From Jejuia sp043557195 (GTDB taxonomy: Bacteria > Bacteroidota > Bacteroidia > Flavobacteriales > Flavobacteriaceae): a stretch of DNA of 64,000 bases. A program made the position numbers and the translations under genes. A model generated the notes under the pieces. That model ran no database searches. It saw nothing but the letters and a program-made list of their open reading frames with translations, and had not been told where the DNA came from. The DNA is taken from contig CP121314.1 of NCBI GenBank assembly GCA_043557195.1, positions 2,666,001 through 2,730,000 on the forward strand. The letters run 5' to 3'. Of the stretch, positions 53,084 through 61,541 are shown piece after piece (within the stretch, counting starts at the first letter, position 1; each line of letters opens with the position of its first letter).

Positions 53084-55324
53084 ATGAAATCGATACTTTA
53101 CATAATGGTATTGTTTTCAGGACTAGTCTTTTCACAAGAAAATATTAGTGGAATGATTATGGAAGCAAATGCCAAAAACGAACATATACCTCTAGCAGGA
53201 GCAAACGTGTATTGGCTCAATACTACGGTTGGTACGGTAACAGATATAGATGGTATGTTCACACTGGGTTACAAACCTGAATATCAAAAATTAATAGTGA
53301 GTTATGTTGGATATAGAACCGATACACTTACGATTACTAATCCTAGTAAAAGAGTGCAGCATTGGTTGCAACCTACCAGTAGTTTAAATGAGGTTACGGT
53401 AACTTCCAGAAAACAAACTACTACAAAGTCTTATTTGAAAGCGCAAAATGTGTTTACGGTCAGTAGTGATGAATTACTAAAAGCTGCCTGTTGTAACCTG
53501 TCGGAAAGTTTTGAAACCAATCCATCCATTGATGTAAATTTTGCTGACGCTATTTCTGGTACTCGACAAATTAAGATGCTGGGTTTAACAAGCCCATATA
53601 TTTTAATTGCAACAGAAAACATTCCATCCATTCGAGGGGCTTCACAAGCTTATGGTTTAAGTTTTATTCCAGGTACTTGGGTAGAGAGTATTCAAATTAC
53701 AAAAGGTGCAGGCAGTGTGGTGAATGGTTTTGAAAGTATTGCGGGACAAATTAATACCGAGTTGGTAAAACCTTCAACAGATGATAAACTGTTCGTTAAT
53801 CTGTATGGGGCTTCGAGTGAACGTTTAGAGCTTAATACGCACATCAATACTAAAGTAAGCGATAGGTGGCATACGGGATTGTATATTCACGGGAACACAC
53901 AAAATAGAATGCATGATGTAAATGATGATGGCTTTTTGGATATGCCGTTATTCAATCAAATCAATCTAATGAATCGTTGGCAATATGTAGATACTCAAAA
54001 AGGTTTTGTGAGTTTTATTAATTTGAAGTTTTTAAATGATGAAAAACAAACGGGAGAATTAGATTTTAATCCTGATTCTGATAGACTCACTACTAATAGT
54101 TGGGGAAGTGAAATTAATACTAAGCGCTATGAAGTTTCGGCCAAATTTGGATATGTAAACCCTGAAGTACCTTGGCAAAGTTTAGGCGTGCAAACAGCAT
54201 TTAGCAGCCATATACAAGAGTCTTATTTTGGATTAAACACTTATGATATTACCCACAATAGTTTGTATACAAATGCTATTTATAATTCCATCATCAGTGA
54301 TTCTCGTCATAAAATCAAAACAGGTATTAGCTACACTTACGATCATTATGACGAATTTGTAAATGCCACGGATTATGAGAGAACTGAAAACTCGGTAGGG
54401 GCTTTTTTCGAGTATAGTCATGATAATTTAGAGTTGTTTAATATCACAGCAGGTTTACGCATCGATTACCATAATTTGTTAGGGACTTATATCACGCCTA
54501 GAGTACACGCACGTTATTCGCCATGGAGTAAATCAGCGTTTAGGGCGTCTTTTGGTAGAGGAAAACGAAGTGCTAATATTTTTGCTGAAAATCAACCCTT
54601 GTTTTCAACCTCAAGGCAGATTAATATTTTAAATTCAGGTGGAAACATCTATGGTTTAGATCCTGAAATAGCATGGAATTATGGGGTTTCCTATTTACAA
54701 GGTTTCAATCTTTTTGGTCGAAAGGCTGATATAACTTTAGACTTCTATAAAACCGATTTTAAAAATCAAGTTGTAGTAGATTGGGAAAATCCGCAAGAAA
54801 TTAATTTTTATAATTTAGAAGGAAAGAGTTTTGCCAATAGTTTTCAAGCTGAATTAAATTATAATGTTTTTGAAGGTTTTGATTTAAGAATGGCCTATAA
54901 GTTTTATGATGTGCAAACCGATTATAGTTCTGGGCGATTAGAAAGACCGTTAACACCAAAGCATAGGTTGTTTGCTAATGCAGGTTATGAAACACCCCAA
55001 AAAGAAAACGGTGCGCAATGGAAGTTTGATACTACGTTTAATTGGTTAAGTGATCAACGCTACGCATCAACTACTACAAGCCCCTTACAATACCAATTGC
55101 CAGAACGTACTCCTACAGTAGCCACATTAAATGCGCAAATAACCAAAGTGTTTTCTCCAAAATTTGAAGTATATTTAGGTGGCGAGAACATAACTAATGT
55201 AAGGCAATCAAATCCAATTTTAGGAGCAGAAGATCCTTTTGGTGCGAATTTTGATTCTACTTTTGTGTACGGACCAATTTTTGGAAGCCTGTATTATGCA
55301 GGATTACGATATAGAATAAAATAG
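53084..55324 (+). CDS. TonB-dependent receptor, probably metal-related
   Basis: A 746-residue outer-membrane receptor: signal peptide (to about 17, VFSQ), carboxypeptidase-like regulatory domain (about 20-108), plug (about 120-230, with AACCNLSESFETNPSIDVN) and a 22-strand-type barrel ending YYAGLRYRIK. The LKAACCNLSESF motif is common in receptors found beside HMA and HYC proteins. It probably imports or exports a metal complex, copper being the best guess from the neighbours; direct evidence is lacking. Confidence 0.87.
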   Translation: MKSILYIMVLFSGLVFSQENISGMIMEANAKNEHIPLAGANVYWLNTTVGTVTDIDGMFTLGYKPEYQKLIVSYVGYRTDTLTITNPSKRVQHWLQPTSSLNEVTVTSRKQTTTKSYLKAQNVFTVSSDELLKAACCNLSESFETNPSIDVNFADAISGTRQIKMLGLTSPYILIATENIPSIRGASQAYGLSFIPGTWVESIQITKGAGSVVNGFESIAGQINTELVKPSTDDKLFVNLYGASSERLELNTHINTKVSDRWHTGLYIHGNTQNRMHDVNDDGFLDMPLFNQINLMNRWQYVDTQKGFVSFINLKFLNDEKQTGELDFNPDSDRLTTNSWGSEINTKRYEVSAKFGYVNPEVPWQSLGVQTAFSSHIQESYFGLNTYDITHNSLYTNAIYNSIISDSRHKIKTGISYTYDHYDEFVNATDYERTENSVGAFFEYSHDNLELFNITAGLRIDYHNLLGTYITPRVHARYSPWSKSAFRASFGRGKRSANIFAENQPLFSTSRQINILNSGGNIYGLDPEIAWNYGVSYLQGFNLFGRKADITLDFYKTDFKNQVVVDWENPQEINFYNLEGKSFANSFQAELNYNVFEGFDLRMAYKFYDVQTDYSSGRLERPLTPKHRLFANAGYETPQKENGAQWKFDTTFNWLSDQRYASTTTSPLQYQLPERTPTVATLNAQITKVFSPKFEVYLGGENITNVRQSNPILGAEDPFGANFDSTFVYGPIFGSLYYAGLRYRIK

Positions 55325-55331
55325 GATCTGT

Positions 55332-55403
55332 AATTCCTGCGAAGGCAGGAATCTAAATAGAATAAATGAAATAAAAGTGGATTCCTGCCTTCGCAGGAAT
55401 GAC
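55332..55403. repeat. MITE-like GTCATTCC/GGAATGAC repeat, copy b
   Basis: Inverted units AATTCCTGCGAAGGCAGGAA and TTCCTGCCTTCGCAGGAATG flank a short AT-rich spacer, about 72 bp in total, between the TonB receptor and the secreted HMA gene. It could form two hairpins or one long stem. Confidence 0.75.
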
Positions 55404-55417
55404 AAAAAAAGACTAAA

Positions 55418-55771
55418 ATGAAAAATATAGTTACAATTGCATTATTATTAATAGCAACAACAACCTTTGCCCAAAACAAAAACGCCAAAGCCTCTATTGA
55501 AGTAGATGGCGTATGCGGCATGTGTAAAGCACGTATAGAAAAAGCCTGTTTGAACACCAAAGGCGTAAAATATGCGCAATGGAGTATAGATACACATGAG
55601 TTAAAACTCATTTTTGATGAACGAAAAACTGATACTACTACAATTAAAAAACAAGTACTGGCAGCAGGACATGATGTAAAAGATGAAAAAGCATCAGATG
55701 AAGCGTATGCTAAAGTTCATGCATGTTGTAAGTATAGGGATGAAGATGTAAAAGAAGAGCACAAAGGCTAA
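55418..55771 (+). CDS. Secreted heavy-metal-associated domain protein
   Basis: A 117-residue protein with a signal peptide (about 1-19, TTFAQ) and one HMA fold (about 24-95). The metal-binding pair is C33/C36 in GVCGMCKARIEKAC, with extra Cys at C44 and a CC pair near the end (KVHACCKYRDE). Likely a periplasmic metal carrier, probably for copper-type ions. It follows the TonB receptor, with a repeat element between them. Confidence 0.82.
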   Translation: MKNIVTIALLLIATTTFAQNKNAKASIEVDGVCGMCKARIEKACLNTKGVKYAQWSIDTHELKLIFDERKTDTTTIKKQVLAAGHDVKDEKASDEAYAKVHACCKYRDEDVKEEHKG

Positions 55772-55796
55772 ACATTTTTTAATCTGCATACTAATA

Positions 55797-56147
55797 ATGC
55801 CAAAAACACAATACCGTATTTATGTTATAGAATTGAAGAAACGTGTTTTTACAGAAAATGCTAAATTTAGAGCTGCTAATCCTCAATTTAATGGTGTATT
55901 GGAATGTGTGTATGTGGGTATGACGAGCAAAACGCCAAAAGAACGATTTCTTCAACATAAAACAGGACATAGAAGTAAAAAAGGATATAAAATATCTTCT
56001 AATATTGTTGAGAAATATGGTTCGTATTTAAGGCCTAGTTTGTATAATCATATAGACCCCATTTCATCGAGACAAGAAGCTCTTAAAATGGAAAAGGTTT
56101 TGGCATTAGAACTTAGACGAAAAGGCTATGCCGTTTGGTTTAATTAA
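55797..56147 (+). CDS. GIY-YIG-like endonuclease domain protein
   Basis: A 116-residue protein with a GIY-YIG-like layout: YRIYVIELKKRV (first strand), then CVYVGMTSKTPKERFLQHKTGH with the catalytic-type Arg, and a late helix MEKVLALELRRKG with the Glu. The spacing between the two strands is longer than in classic GIY-YIG domains. It is small and stand-alone, so it may be a nuclease or a degenerate relative. It is likely transcribed with the DUF2200 gene after it (18-bp gap). Confidence 0.65.
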   Translation: MPKTQYRIYVIELKKRVFTENAKFRAANPQFNGVLECVYVGMTSKTPKERFLQHKTGHRSKKGYKISSNIVEKYGSYLRPSLYNHIDPISSRQEALKMEKVLALELRRKGYAVWFN

Positions 56148-56165
56148 TTTTGATATAACTAAATC

Positions 56166-56531
56166 ATGAAAACAACACCAGAACACAACGAACGTGTGAG
56201 AACAATGAAGTTCTTTTCAGTATATCCGCACTATGTAAGTAAAGTTGAGAAAAAAGGAAGAACTAAAGAAGAGTTGCATCAAGTAATAACATGGTTAACT
56301 GGCTTTGATGATGCAAAAATACAAGAGATGATAGACCGAAAAGCAACCTTTGAAGAGTTTTTTAATGAAGCAAACCTTAACCCCAATGCAGAATTAATTA
56401 AAGGGGTTATTTGTGGCTATCGCATTGAAGAAATAGATAACGAATTAACAAAGCAATGTAGATATCTAGATAAGTTAATAGATGAATTGGCGAGAGGTAG
56501 AAAAATGGAAAAGATTTTACGGTCTAGTTAA
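56166..56531 (+). CDS. DUF2200 family protein
   Basis: A 121-residue cytosolic protein matching DUF2200: FFSVYPHYVSKVEKKGRTKEE, then EELHQVITWLTGFD and FFNEANLNPNAELIKGVICGYRIEEI. No activity is established for this family. The helical fold may act on DNA or protein, but this is not known. It ends 9 bp before the convergent gene. Confidence 0.82.
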   Translation: MKTTPEHNERVRTMKFFSVYPHYVSKVEKKGRTKEELHQVITWLTGFDDAKIQEMIDRKATFEEFFNEANLNPNAELIKGVICGYRIEEIDNELTKQCRYLDKLIDELARGRKMEKILRSS

Positions 56532-56540
56532 TTTCTGACT

Positions 56541-57200
56541 CTAGAGTTGATCCAGTCTTTCTGAAATTATATTTATTAAACTATCACAACTTTTCACACC
56601 ACGTTCGCTTGCTTTTCGTTTTAAATTAAAAGCACCATTCATACTTTGTAAAATATTTCTGAGCAGTTTTTCATTTTTAAAACCAAGTTCGCCTCGACCC
56701 ATGGCATCATAATCTATATTATGGATAAAATAATCGCCCACATATTCCTTATGGATAATTTCTTGCCGTTCATAATCTTTTAAAATAGATTTGTAATCAG
56801 AATAATGTGTTTCAATTGCTGTTTTTAATTCAAAGTCTTCTATTAGGCTAAAGTCGCCAGAATTAATCATAGATTGATAAGTGATGTCTTTCGGATTAAA
56901 ATCTGCTAGTTGCATTATTCTAAAAATTTGACGAATGCCCTTTTTCTTTTCTTGGTCTTGTGCATTAAATAAGGGCATTACATTTTGTATCGTCCCCATT
57001 TTTTTACCTAATTCTTCTGCGTTAGCTTTAAGGGTGGCTTTATCAATTTCAAGATCGTTTTTTATGCTGTTGAGGTATTGAAGTCTTAACTTGTTGTCTT
57101 TGGATGCTTCAGCACATTTATTCATACTAAAAGCGATAGAAATTCCAATAATTACAATTAAAACTTCTCCAAAAGCATATTGCCAATTTATTTTTTTCAT
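56541..57200 (-). CDS. DUF6090-like membrane-anchored protein
   Basis: A 219-residue protein with one N-terminal helix (about 9-25, FGEVLIVIIGISIAFSM) followed by a helical, coiled-coil-like domain. The N-terminal pattern GEVxIVxIGIxIAF and the downstream Asn/Lys-rich helices fit DUF6090 proteins common in Bacteroidota. It probably faces the periplasm. The function is unknown. It is separated from groEL by a terminator. Confidence 0.7.
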   Translation of the reverse strand: MKKINWQYAFGEVLIVIIGISIAFSMNKCAEASKDNKLRLQYLNSIKNDLEIDKATLKANAEELGKKMGTIQNVMPLFNAQDQEKKKGIRQIFRIMQLADFNPKDITYQSMINSGDFSLIEDFELKTAIETHYSDYKSILKDYERQEIIHKEYVGDYFIHNIDYDAMGRGELGFKNEKLLRNILQSMNGAFNLKRKASERGVKSCDSLINIISERLDQL

Positions 57201-57240
57201 AATTAAAATGTTCAGTCTTAAAGCTATGAAATATTAGTCA

Positions 57241-57278
57241 ATAAAAAAACGCTTCCAATTTTTGGAAGCGTTTTCTAA
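57241..57278. terminator. Bidirectional-looking terminator after groEL
   Basis: AACGCTTCCAA / TTGGAAGCGTT stem flanked by A-run and T-run, so it can stop the minus-strand groESL transcript; on the plus strand it also has a T-rich tail. Confidence 0.8.
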
Positions 57279-57343
57279 ATATTTTTGTTCACTCACTATA
57301 TGTAATACGTTAGAGTGAGATACTTGTCAATGGCGATTCGCCA

Positions 57344-58975
57344 TTACATCATTCCTGGCATTCCGCCGCCTCCCATTGGAGGCATTGCAGGAGCATCTTC
57401 TTTAATGTCGATTAAAGCACACTCAGTGGTTAAAATCATACCAGCAACAGAAGCTGCATTTTCTAAAGCAATACGCGTTACTTTCTTAGGATCGATGATA
57501 CCAGCTTTTAGCATATCAACATATTCCTCAGATTTTGCATCGTAACCGAAGTCTTTCTTACCTTCTAAAACTTTATTGATAACAACAGAGCCTTCGCCAC
57601 CAGCATTTTCAACAATAGTTCTTAATGGAGACTCAATAGCTTTGTTTACAATTTGTACACCAGTAGTTTCATCTAAATTATCAGTAGTCAATTTAGCTAA
57701 AACAGATTTTGCTCTAACCAAAGCAACACCACCACCAGCAACAATACCTTCTTCTACAGCTGCACGCGTAGCATGTAAAGCATCATCAACACGGTCTTTC
57801 TTTTCTTTCATTTCAACTTCAGAAGCGGCACCAACATATAATACTGCAACACCACCAGCCAATTTAGCTAAACGTTCTTGAAGTTTTTCCTTATCATAAT
57901 CAGAAGTCGTAGTTTCAATTTGCGATTTAATTTGATTTACTCTAGCTTTAATATCACTAGCTTTACCAGAACCGTTTACTATAGTCGTATTGTCTTTATC
58001 AACAGTTACGGTTTCAGCAGTACCTAACATGCTTAAATCTGCATTTTCTAAAGTGAATCCTCTTTCTTCAGAAATAACAGTTCCACCAGTTAAGATAGCT
58101 ATATCTTCAAGCATTGCTTTACGTCTGTCTCCAAAACCAGGAGCCTTAACTGCAGCAATTTTTAAACCACCACGTAATTTGTTAACAACTAAAGTAGCTA
58201 AGGCTTGTCCATCAACATCTTCAGCGATAATTAATAATGGACGACCAGATTGTGCAACTGGCTCTAATATTGGTAGAATCTCTTGTAAGTTAGAAATTTT
58301 CTTATCGAATAATAAAATGTATGGATTTTCTAAATCAGCAATCATTTTATCTGCATCAGTAACAAAGTAAGGTGATAAATACCCTCTGTCGAACTGCATA
58401 CCTTCAACAACATCAACGTATGTTTCCATACCTTTTGCTTCTTCAACAGTAATAACACCTTCTTTACCAACTTTAGTAAAAGCTTGAGCAATTAATTCAC
58501 CAATAGTATCATCATTATTTGCTGAAATAGCTGCAACTTGCTTTATTTTTTCAGAAGAGTTACCAACTTGTTTTGATTGCTTTTCAAGATCAGCAGTAAT
58601 GGCTTCAACAGCTTTGTCAATTCCTCTTTTTAAGTCCATTGGGTTAGCACCAGAAGCCACATTTTTTAAGCCTTCTTTTACTATAGCTTGTGCTAAAACT
58701 GTAGCGGTAGTAGTACCATCACCAGCTAAATCGTTAGTTTTAGAAGCTACTTCTTTTACCATTTGCGCACCCATATTTTCATGAGCATCGTCTAACTCTA
58801 TTTCTTTAGCTACAGAAACACCATCTTTTGTTACTTGAGGTGCTCCAAAACTTTTGCTGATTATTACGTTACGTCCTTTAGGACCTAAAGTTACTTTTAC
58901 TGCATTTGCTAATGCATCCACACCACGTTTTAAACCATCGCGTGCTTCAATATCAAATTTTATGTCTTTTGCCAT
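57344..58975 (-). CDS. groEL: Chaperonin GroEL
   Basis: A 543-residue Hsp60 subunit forming the double-ring folding chamber with GroES. It contains LGPKGRNVI, GDGTTTATVLA, AAVEEGIVAGGGVAL near 403-417 and the flexible Gly-Met tail MPPMGGGGMPGMM. The apical and ATP-binding regions are intact. It is transcribed with groES, with a MITE-like repeat in the 99-bp gap between them. Confidence 0.98.
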   Translation of the reverse strand: MAKDIKFDIEARDGLKRGVDALANAVKVTLGPKGRNVIISKSFGAPQVTKDGVSVAKEIELDDAHENMGAQMVKEVASKTNDLAGDGTTTATVLAQAIVKEGLKNVASGANPMDLKRGIDKAVEAITADLEKQSKQVGNSSEKIKQVAAISANNDDTIGELIAQAFTKVGKEGVITVEEAKGMETYVDVVEGMQFDRGYLSPYFVTDADKMIADLENPYILLFDKKISNLQEILPILEPVAQSGRPLLIIAEDVDGQALATLVVNKLRGGLKIAAVKAPGFGDRRKAMLEDIAILTGGTVISEERGFTLENADLSMLGTAETVTVDKDNTTIVNGSGKASDIKARVNQIKSQIETTTSDYDKEKLQERLAKLAGGVAVLYVGAASEVEMKEKKDRVDDALHATRAAVEEGIVAGGGVALVRAKSVLAKLTTDNLDETTGVQIVNKAIESPLRTIVENAGGEGSVVINKVLEGKKDFGYDAKSEEYVDMLKAGIIDPKKVTRIALENAASVAGMILTTECALIDIKEDAPAMPPMGGGGMPGMM

Positions 58976-58990
58976 TTTTAATGTTTTTTT

Positions 58991-59066
58991 GTCATTCCCA
59001 CGAAGGCGGGAAACTATTTAACTTTTAGTTGAATTTTATTTGGATTCCTGCCTGCGCAGGAATGAC
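58991..59066. repeat. MITE-like repeat, copy c, between groES and groEL
   Basis: GTCATTCCCACGAAGGCGGG at the left and TTCCTGCCTGCGCAGGAATG plus AC at the right, about 76 bp in total. It lies inside the groES-groEL operon and could form strong hairpins in the mRNA. Confidence 0.75.
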
Positions 59067-59074
59067 AGTTTGTA

Positions 59075-59350
59075 TTAAACTATCGCAAGAATATCACTTT
59101 CACGCATGATTAAATAATCATTACCGTCTAGCTTTAATTCGGTTCCGGCATATTTGCCATATAAAACGGTGTCGCCAACTTTAACCGTTATAGGTTCGTC
59201 TTTTGTGCCAGGACCGGCAGCTACAACTGTTCCTTTTTGTGGTTTTTCTTTAGCGTTGTCTGGAATAATAATTCCTGATGCTGTTTTTGTTTCAGCGGCA
59301 GCAGGCTCAATAAGAACTCTATCTGCTAATGGTTTAATGTTTACTCCCAT
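59075..59350 (-). CDS. groES: Co-chaperonin GroES
   Basis: A 91-residue Hsp10 subunit that caps GroEL. Features: IKPLADRVLIEPAAAE, the mobile loop KTASGIIIPDNAKEKPQKG, VGDTVLYGKYAGTEL and the last strand YLIMRESDILAIV. The 5' region holds a candidate promoter and a perfect 16-bp palindrome; no CIRCE element was found. Confidence 0.97.
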   Translation of the reverse strand: MGVNIKPLADRVLIEPAAAETKTASGIIIPDNAKEKPQKGTVVAAGPGTKDEPITVKVGDTVLYGKYAGTELKLDGNDYLIMRESDILAIV

Positions 59351-59385
59351 TTTGTTTTATATTTTTTATTATTTAGGTTATTAAT

Positions 59386-59401
59386 TAACGCTTAAGCGTT
59401 A
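59386..59401. promoter_or_regulatory. Perfect 16-bp palindrome in the groES leader
   Basis: TAACGCTTAAGCGTTA equals its own reverse complement, 35 bp before the groES start. It lies between the start and a candidate promoter (TACATTTG on the minus strand at 59467-59474, matching TAnnTTTG). It may be an operator or RNA hairpin for heat-shock control. Confidence 0.4.
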
Positions 59402-59466
59402 TGCTAAAAATGTGCCACGACATGCAAACTGACAAACTTGCAGAAATAGTGCTGTAATGTCTCAGG

Positions 59467-59474
59467 CAAATGTA
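59467..59474 (-). promoter_or_regulatory. Candidate -7 promoter element for groESL
   Basis: Minus-strand TACATTTG matches TAnnTTTG, about 117 bp before groES. An upstream TTTG box is not clear at the usual spacing. Confidence 0.4.
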
Positions 59475-59516
59475 CAAAGACGCACAGTGTTACACACGAA
59501 ATTAGCGGATTGGTTT

Positions 59517-59616
59517 GCGTTAGGGATTGAGGCATTTGTTGAAGCTCTTTTTGTGTTGTTGCACCTATGCAACACAAAAAAGCGACTGCCGAAAGCCCGA
59601 CCCTTTGGGTAACGCC
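59517..59616. repeat. Dispersed GCGTTA/TAACGC repeat, copy 6, with long apical hairpin
   Basis: Ends GCGTTAGGGATTGAGGCATT and GGTAACGCC as in copy 4, but the tip is replaced by a longer hairpin TTTTTGTGTTG / CAACACAAAAA. It fills most of the 340-bp gap between groES and secG. Confidence 0.8.
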
Positions 59617-59631
59617 AAAAACCCTGAAATA

Positions 59632-59659
59632 AAAAATGCCAACTTATCTAAGCTGGCAT
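59632..59659 (-). terminator. Intrinsic terminator of the secG operon
   Basis: On the minus strand AATGCCA / TGGCATT arms with a short loop are followed by TTTTTTA, about 32 bp after the secG stop. Confidence 0.75.
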
Positions 59660-59690
59660 TTCTTTTAGTTTTTTTAGTCTTGAATTGTTA

Positions 59691-60065
59691 TTATTCCTCT
59701 GGTTTAGTATCCGCTGCTCCAGAATTGTCAGTTGCAGGAAGCGGTTGTGGTGCATCTGGTAATGCTGCAGGCAACGGTTGTGCTGTTTGAGCATCAGTAT
59801 CTAGTGCTTTGGAATCTACAGTTGCTTCTCCCGTGCCAATTGCAACATTTGATACTAAAATCAATACCAAAAGCAACGTTGCTAAAGTCCATGTACTTTT
59901 ATCTAAAAAGTCTGTTGTCTTTTTTACACCACCTAATTGTTGTGTACCACCGCCACCAAAAGATGAAGATAATCCGCCACCTTTAGGGTTTTGTACCATA
60001 ATTACCACTATTAGTAAAAACGCTACAACTACGATAAGGATTAAAAATATTGTAAACGTACCCAT
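59691..60065 (-). CDS. secG: Preprotein translocase subunit SecG
   Basis: A 124-residue protein with two helices (about 5-22 and 57-75) around the SecG loop VQNPKGGGLSSSFGGGG. The C terminus carries an Ala/Asp/Pro-rich extension of about 45 residues typical of Bacteroidota SecG. It is part of the SecYEG channel. It lies 6 bp after the TPR-like gene, and a terminator follows. Confidence 0.9.
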   Translation of the reverse strand: MGTFTIFLILIVVVAFLLIVVIMVQNPKGGGLSSSFGGGGTQQLGGVKKTTDFLDKSTWTLATLLLVLILVSNVAIGTGEATVDSKALDTDAQTAQPLPAALPDAPQPLPATDNSGAADTKPEE

Positions 60066-60071
60066 TATTCT

Positions 60072-61010
60072 TTATGTATTATATTCTTGTAATTGTTTTA
60101 TTGCCTTAATTTGGTTTGCAAAGAAACTACTTTTTTCTGGATATTTCAAACTTAAAATTTTATACGATTGAATGGCTTTTTTATAGTTTTTTTGCTCTAG
60201 GTAAATGCGTGCTAAAGTCTCTGTCATTAAGGCTTCAGGCTTTGTTGTTCTTGCTTTAGCTAAATTTTCTTTTGGTGCTGACGATTTTATAGGAGCTATT
60301 TTAGGATTTTCAGCAATAAACTTGTCTATAATTTTGCTTTGTTTTGGTTTTTTAAAAGTATCGGATGATGAGGTTTCTTTTGCATCGTCTCCTCTTTTTA
60401 TTGGTTTAAAACGTGTTAATTTCAACCATTCATTGAAAGAATGTGTTTCACGTCTGTCAAATTGCAAAGGCTTACCAAGATTTAAGATGTCTTCTGCTGA
60501 AGCTTCTTGAGTTTTGGTGTCGTCAGTTGCATTTTCAATAGCATCAGATTCATCTAATTTAAAATTGATGGTTTTTACTTCTGAAGGATCTTTAGGTTGA
60601 AACAATTCAGGATCTAAAACTCCAGAAGTTTCCTTAATCTGTTGTTTTAGTTTATCATCAATTTGCAAGCTTTTATTAACTGAAATATCATCGGCACTAA
60701 CATTAATATCATTAAGATATATGGTGTTTTGTTTGATGATTTTTGATATTTCATTTTGAACAAAAACTTCTGAAGTAATAAAATCGAAAAGAATACTTCT
60801 GTCTGTGGTATAGGCAGCCGTGGTTTTTAAAGCTTGATTATATGTAGTGCTTTCTTGCTCTTTTAAGCCTTTAAGGTATAATGCTTTCGCAGATTGAAAA
60901 TAGGGGTATTCTTGTATAATAGATTCCAATCCCTCAGTTTTTTGAGGGTTAATCTGCTGTGGATTTTGCAGTAAGAATGTGAAATCGTGACTATTCAATG
61001 TGTTTACCAT
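60072..61010 (-). CDS. TPR-like protein of the lptE-secG region
   Basis: A 312-residue protein with no signal peptide and two helical parts. The N-terminal segment YPYFQSAKALYLKGLKEQES looks TPR-like. The long polar middle (about 110-240) is rich in Lys, Ser and Asp, and the C-terminal TPR-like unit LARIYLEQKNYKKAIQSYKILSLKYPEKSSFF closes the chain. It overlaps lptE by 7 bp. It may link secretion and envelope assembly; the exact role is unknown. Confidence 0.75.
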   Translation of the reverse strand: MVNTLNSHDFTFLLQNPQQINPQKTEGLESIIQEYPYFQSAKALYLKGLKEQESTTYNQALKTTAAYTTDRSILFDFITSEVFVQNEISKIIKQNTIYLNDINVSADDISVNKSLQIDDKLKQQIKETSGVLDPELFQPKDPSEVKTINFKLDESDAIENATDDTKTQEASAEDILNLGKPLQFDRRETHSFNEWLKLTRFKPIKRGDDAKETSSSDTFKKPKQSKIIDKFIAENPKIAPIKSSAPKENLAKARTTKPEALMTETLARIYLEQKNYKKAIQSYKILSLKYPEKSSFFANQIKAIKQLQEYNT

Positions 61011-61519
61011 TTTGCCAAGGAGGCGTTAAAAATATCTTGTGTTATTCGTTCGAAAATTTCTTCTATAGCTGTGTCTTTTACTGATCCTGATAATTGTGCT
61101 GAACCTTCATAATCATGAAAAAATGAGAAGGTTTGTTCAAACTCAGCTTCTGGGTCGTTTTTGTCGAAAAAATGTACTTTCACTGAAATAGTAAGTCTGT
61201 TCTGTGCAGCAGTAAAGGTATTGCCCTGTGTTGATGATGTGGTAGGGGAGATACGATATTCTGTAATTTCACCTTCATAGACGATATCACCATTAGAGTT
61301 TACGTTATTTAAATTGGTTTGATTTTCTAAAATGGCAATCATTGTATTTCTAAACGTAAGATCTAAACCAGGTTCTACCAAAAGTGAATTGTTTTCAAAG
61401 CGATTTACCTGAAATGTTTTCGTGTCTGCAGATATAGATGCACCCGTAAAGGAGTAAAAACCACAGCTTGAAACTGAAAGCGCAATAAAACAGAGTGATA
61501 TGTATTTTAAATATGTCAT
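61004..61519 (-). CDS. lptE: LPS assembly lipoprotein LptE
   Basis: A 171-residue lipoprotein (lipobox SVSSCGFYS, C19) of the LptE family, which plugs LptD in the outer membrane for LPS insertion. It contains FQVNRFENNSLLVEPGL, GDIVYEGEITEYRISPTT and LTISVKVHFFDK. It is followed by the TPR-like gene with a 7-bp overlap. A second copy-like gene lies immediately upstream (62048-61542). Confidence 0.83.
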   Translation of the reverse strand: MTYLKYISLCFIALSVSSCGFYSFTGASISADTKTFQVNRFENNSLLVEPGLDLTFRNTMIAILENQTNLNNVNSNGDIVYEGEITEYRISPTTSSTQGNTFTAAQNRLTISVKVHFFDKNDPEAEFEQTFSFFHDYEGSAQLSGSVKDTAIEEIFERITQDIFNASLAKW

Positions 61520-61541
61520 TTATAAGGCAATTTAACATTTT

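Noticed and set aside
55294..55611. 105-residue minus-strand open frame
   Set aside because: It spans the MITE-like repeat and is antisense to the secreted HMA gene.
57576..58370. Long plus-strand open frames opposite groEL
   Set aside because: They are shadows of the conserved groEL codons and have no RNA or protein support.
59351..59516. CIRCE heat-shock operator before groES
   Set aside because: No TTAGCACTC-N9-GAGTGCTAA or close variant was found; only an unrelated 16-bp palindrome.
5129..59616. CRISPR array
   Set aside because: The repeats are far apart, in both orientations, and not separated by uniform spacers; no cas genes are present.
59527..59986. Plus-strand open frames over repeat copy 6 and secG
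   Set aside because: Composition follows the repeat and the antisense of the secG Ala/Pro-rich tail; no conserved protein features.
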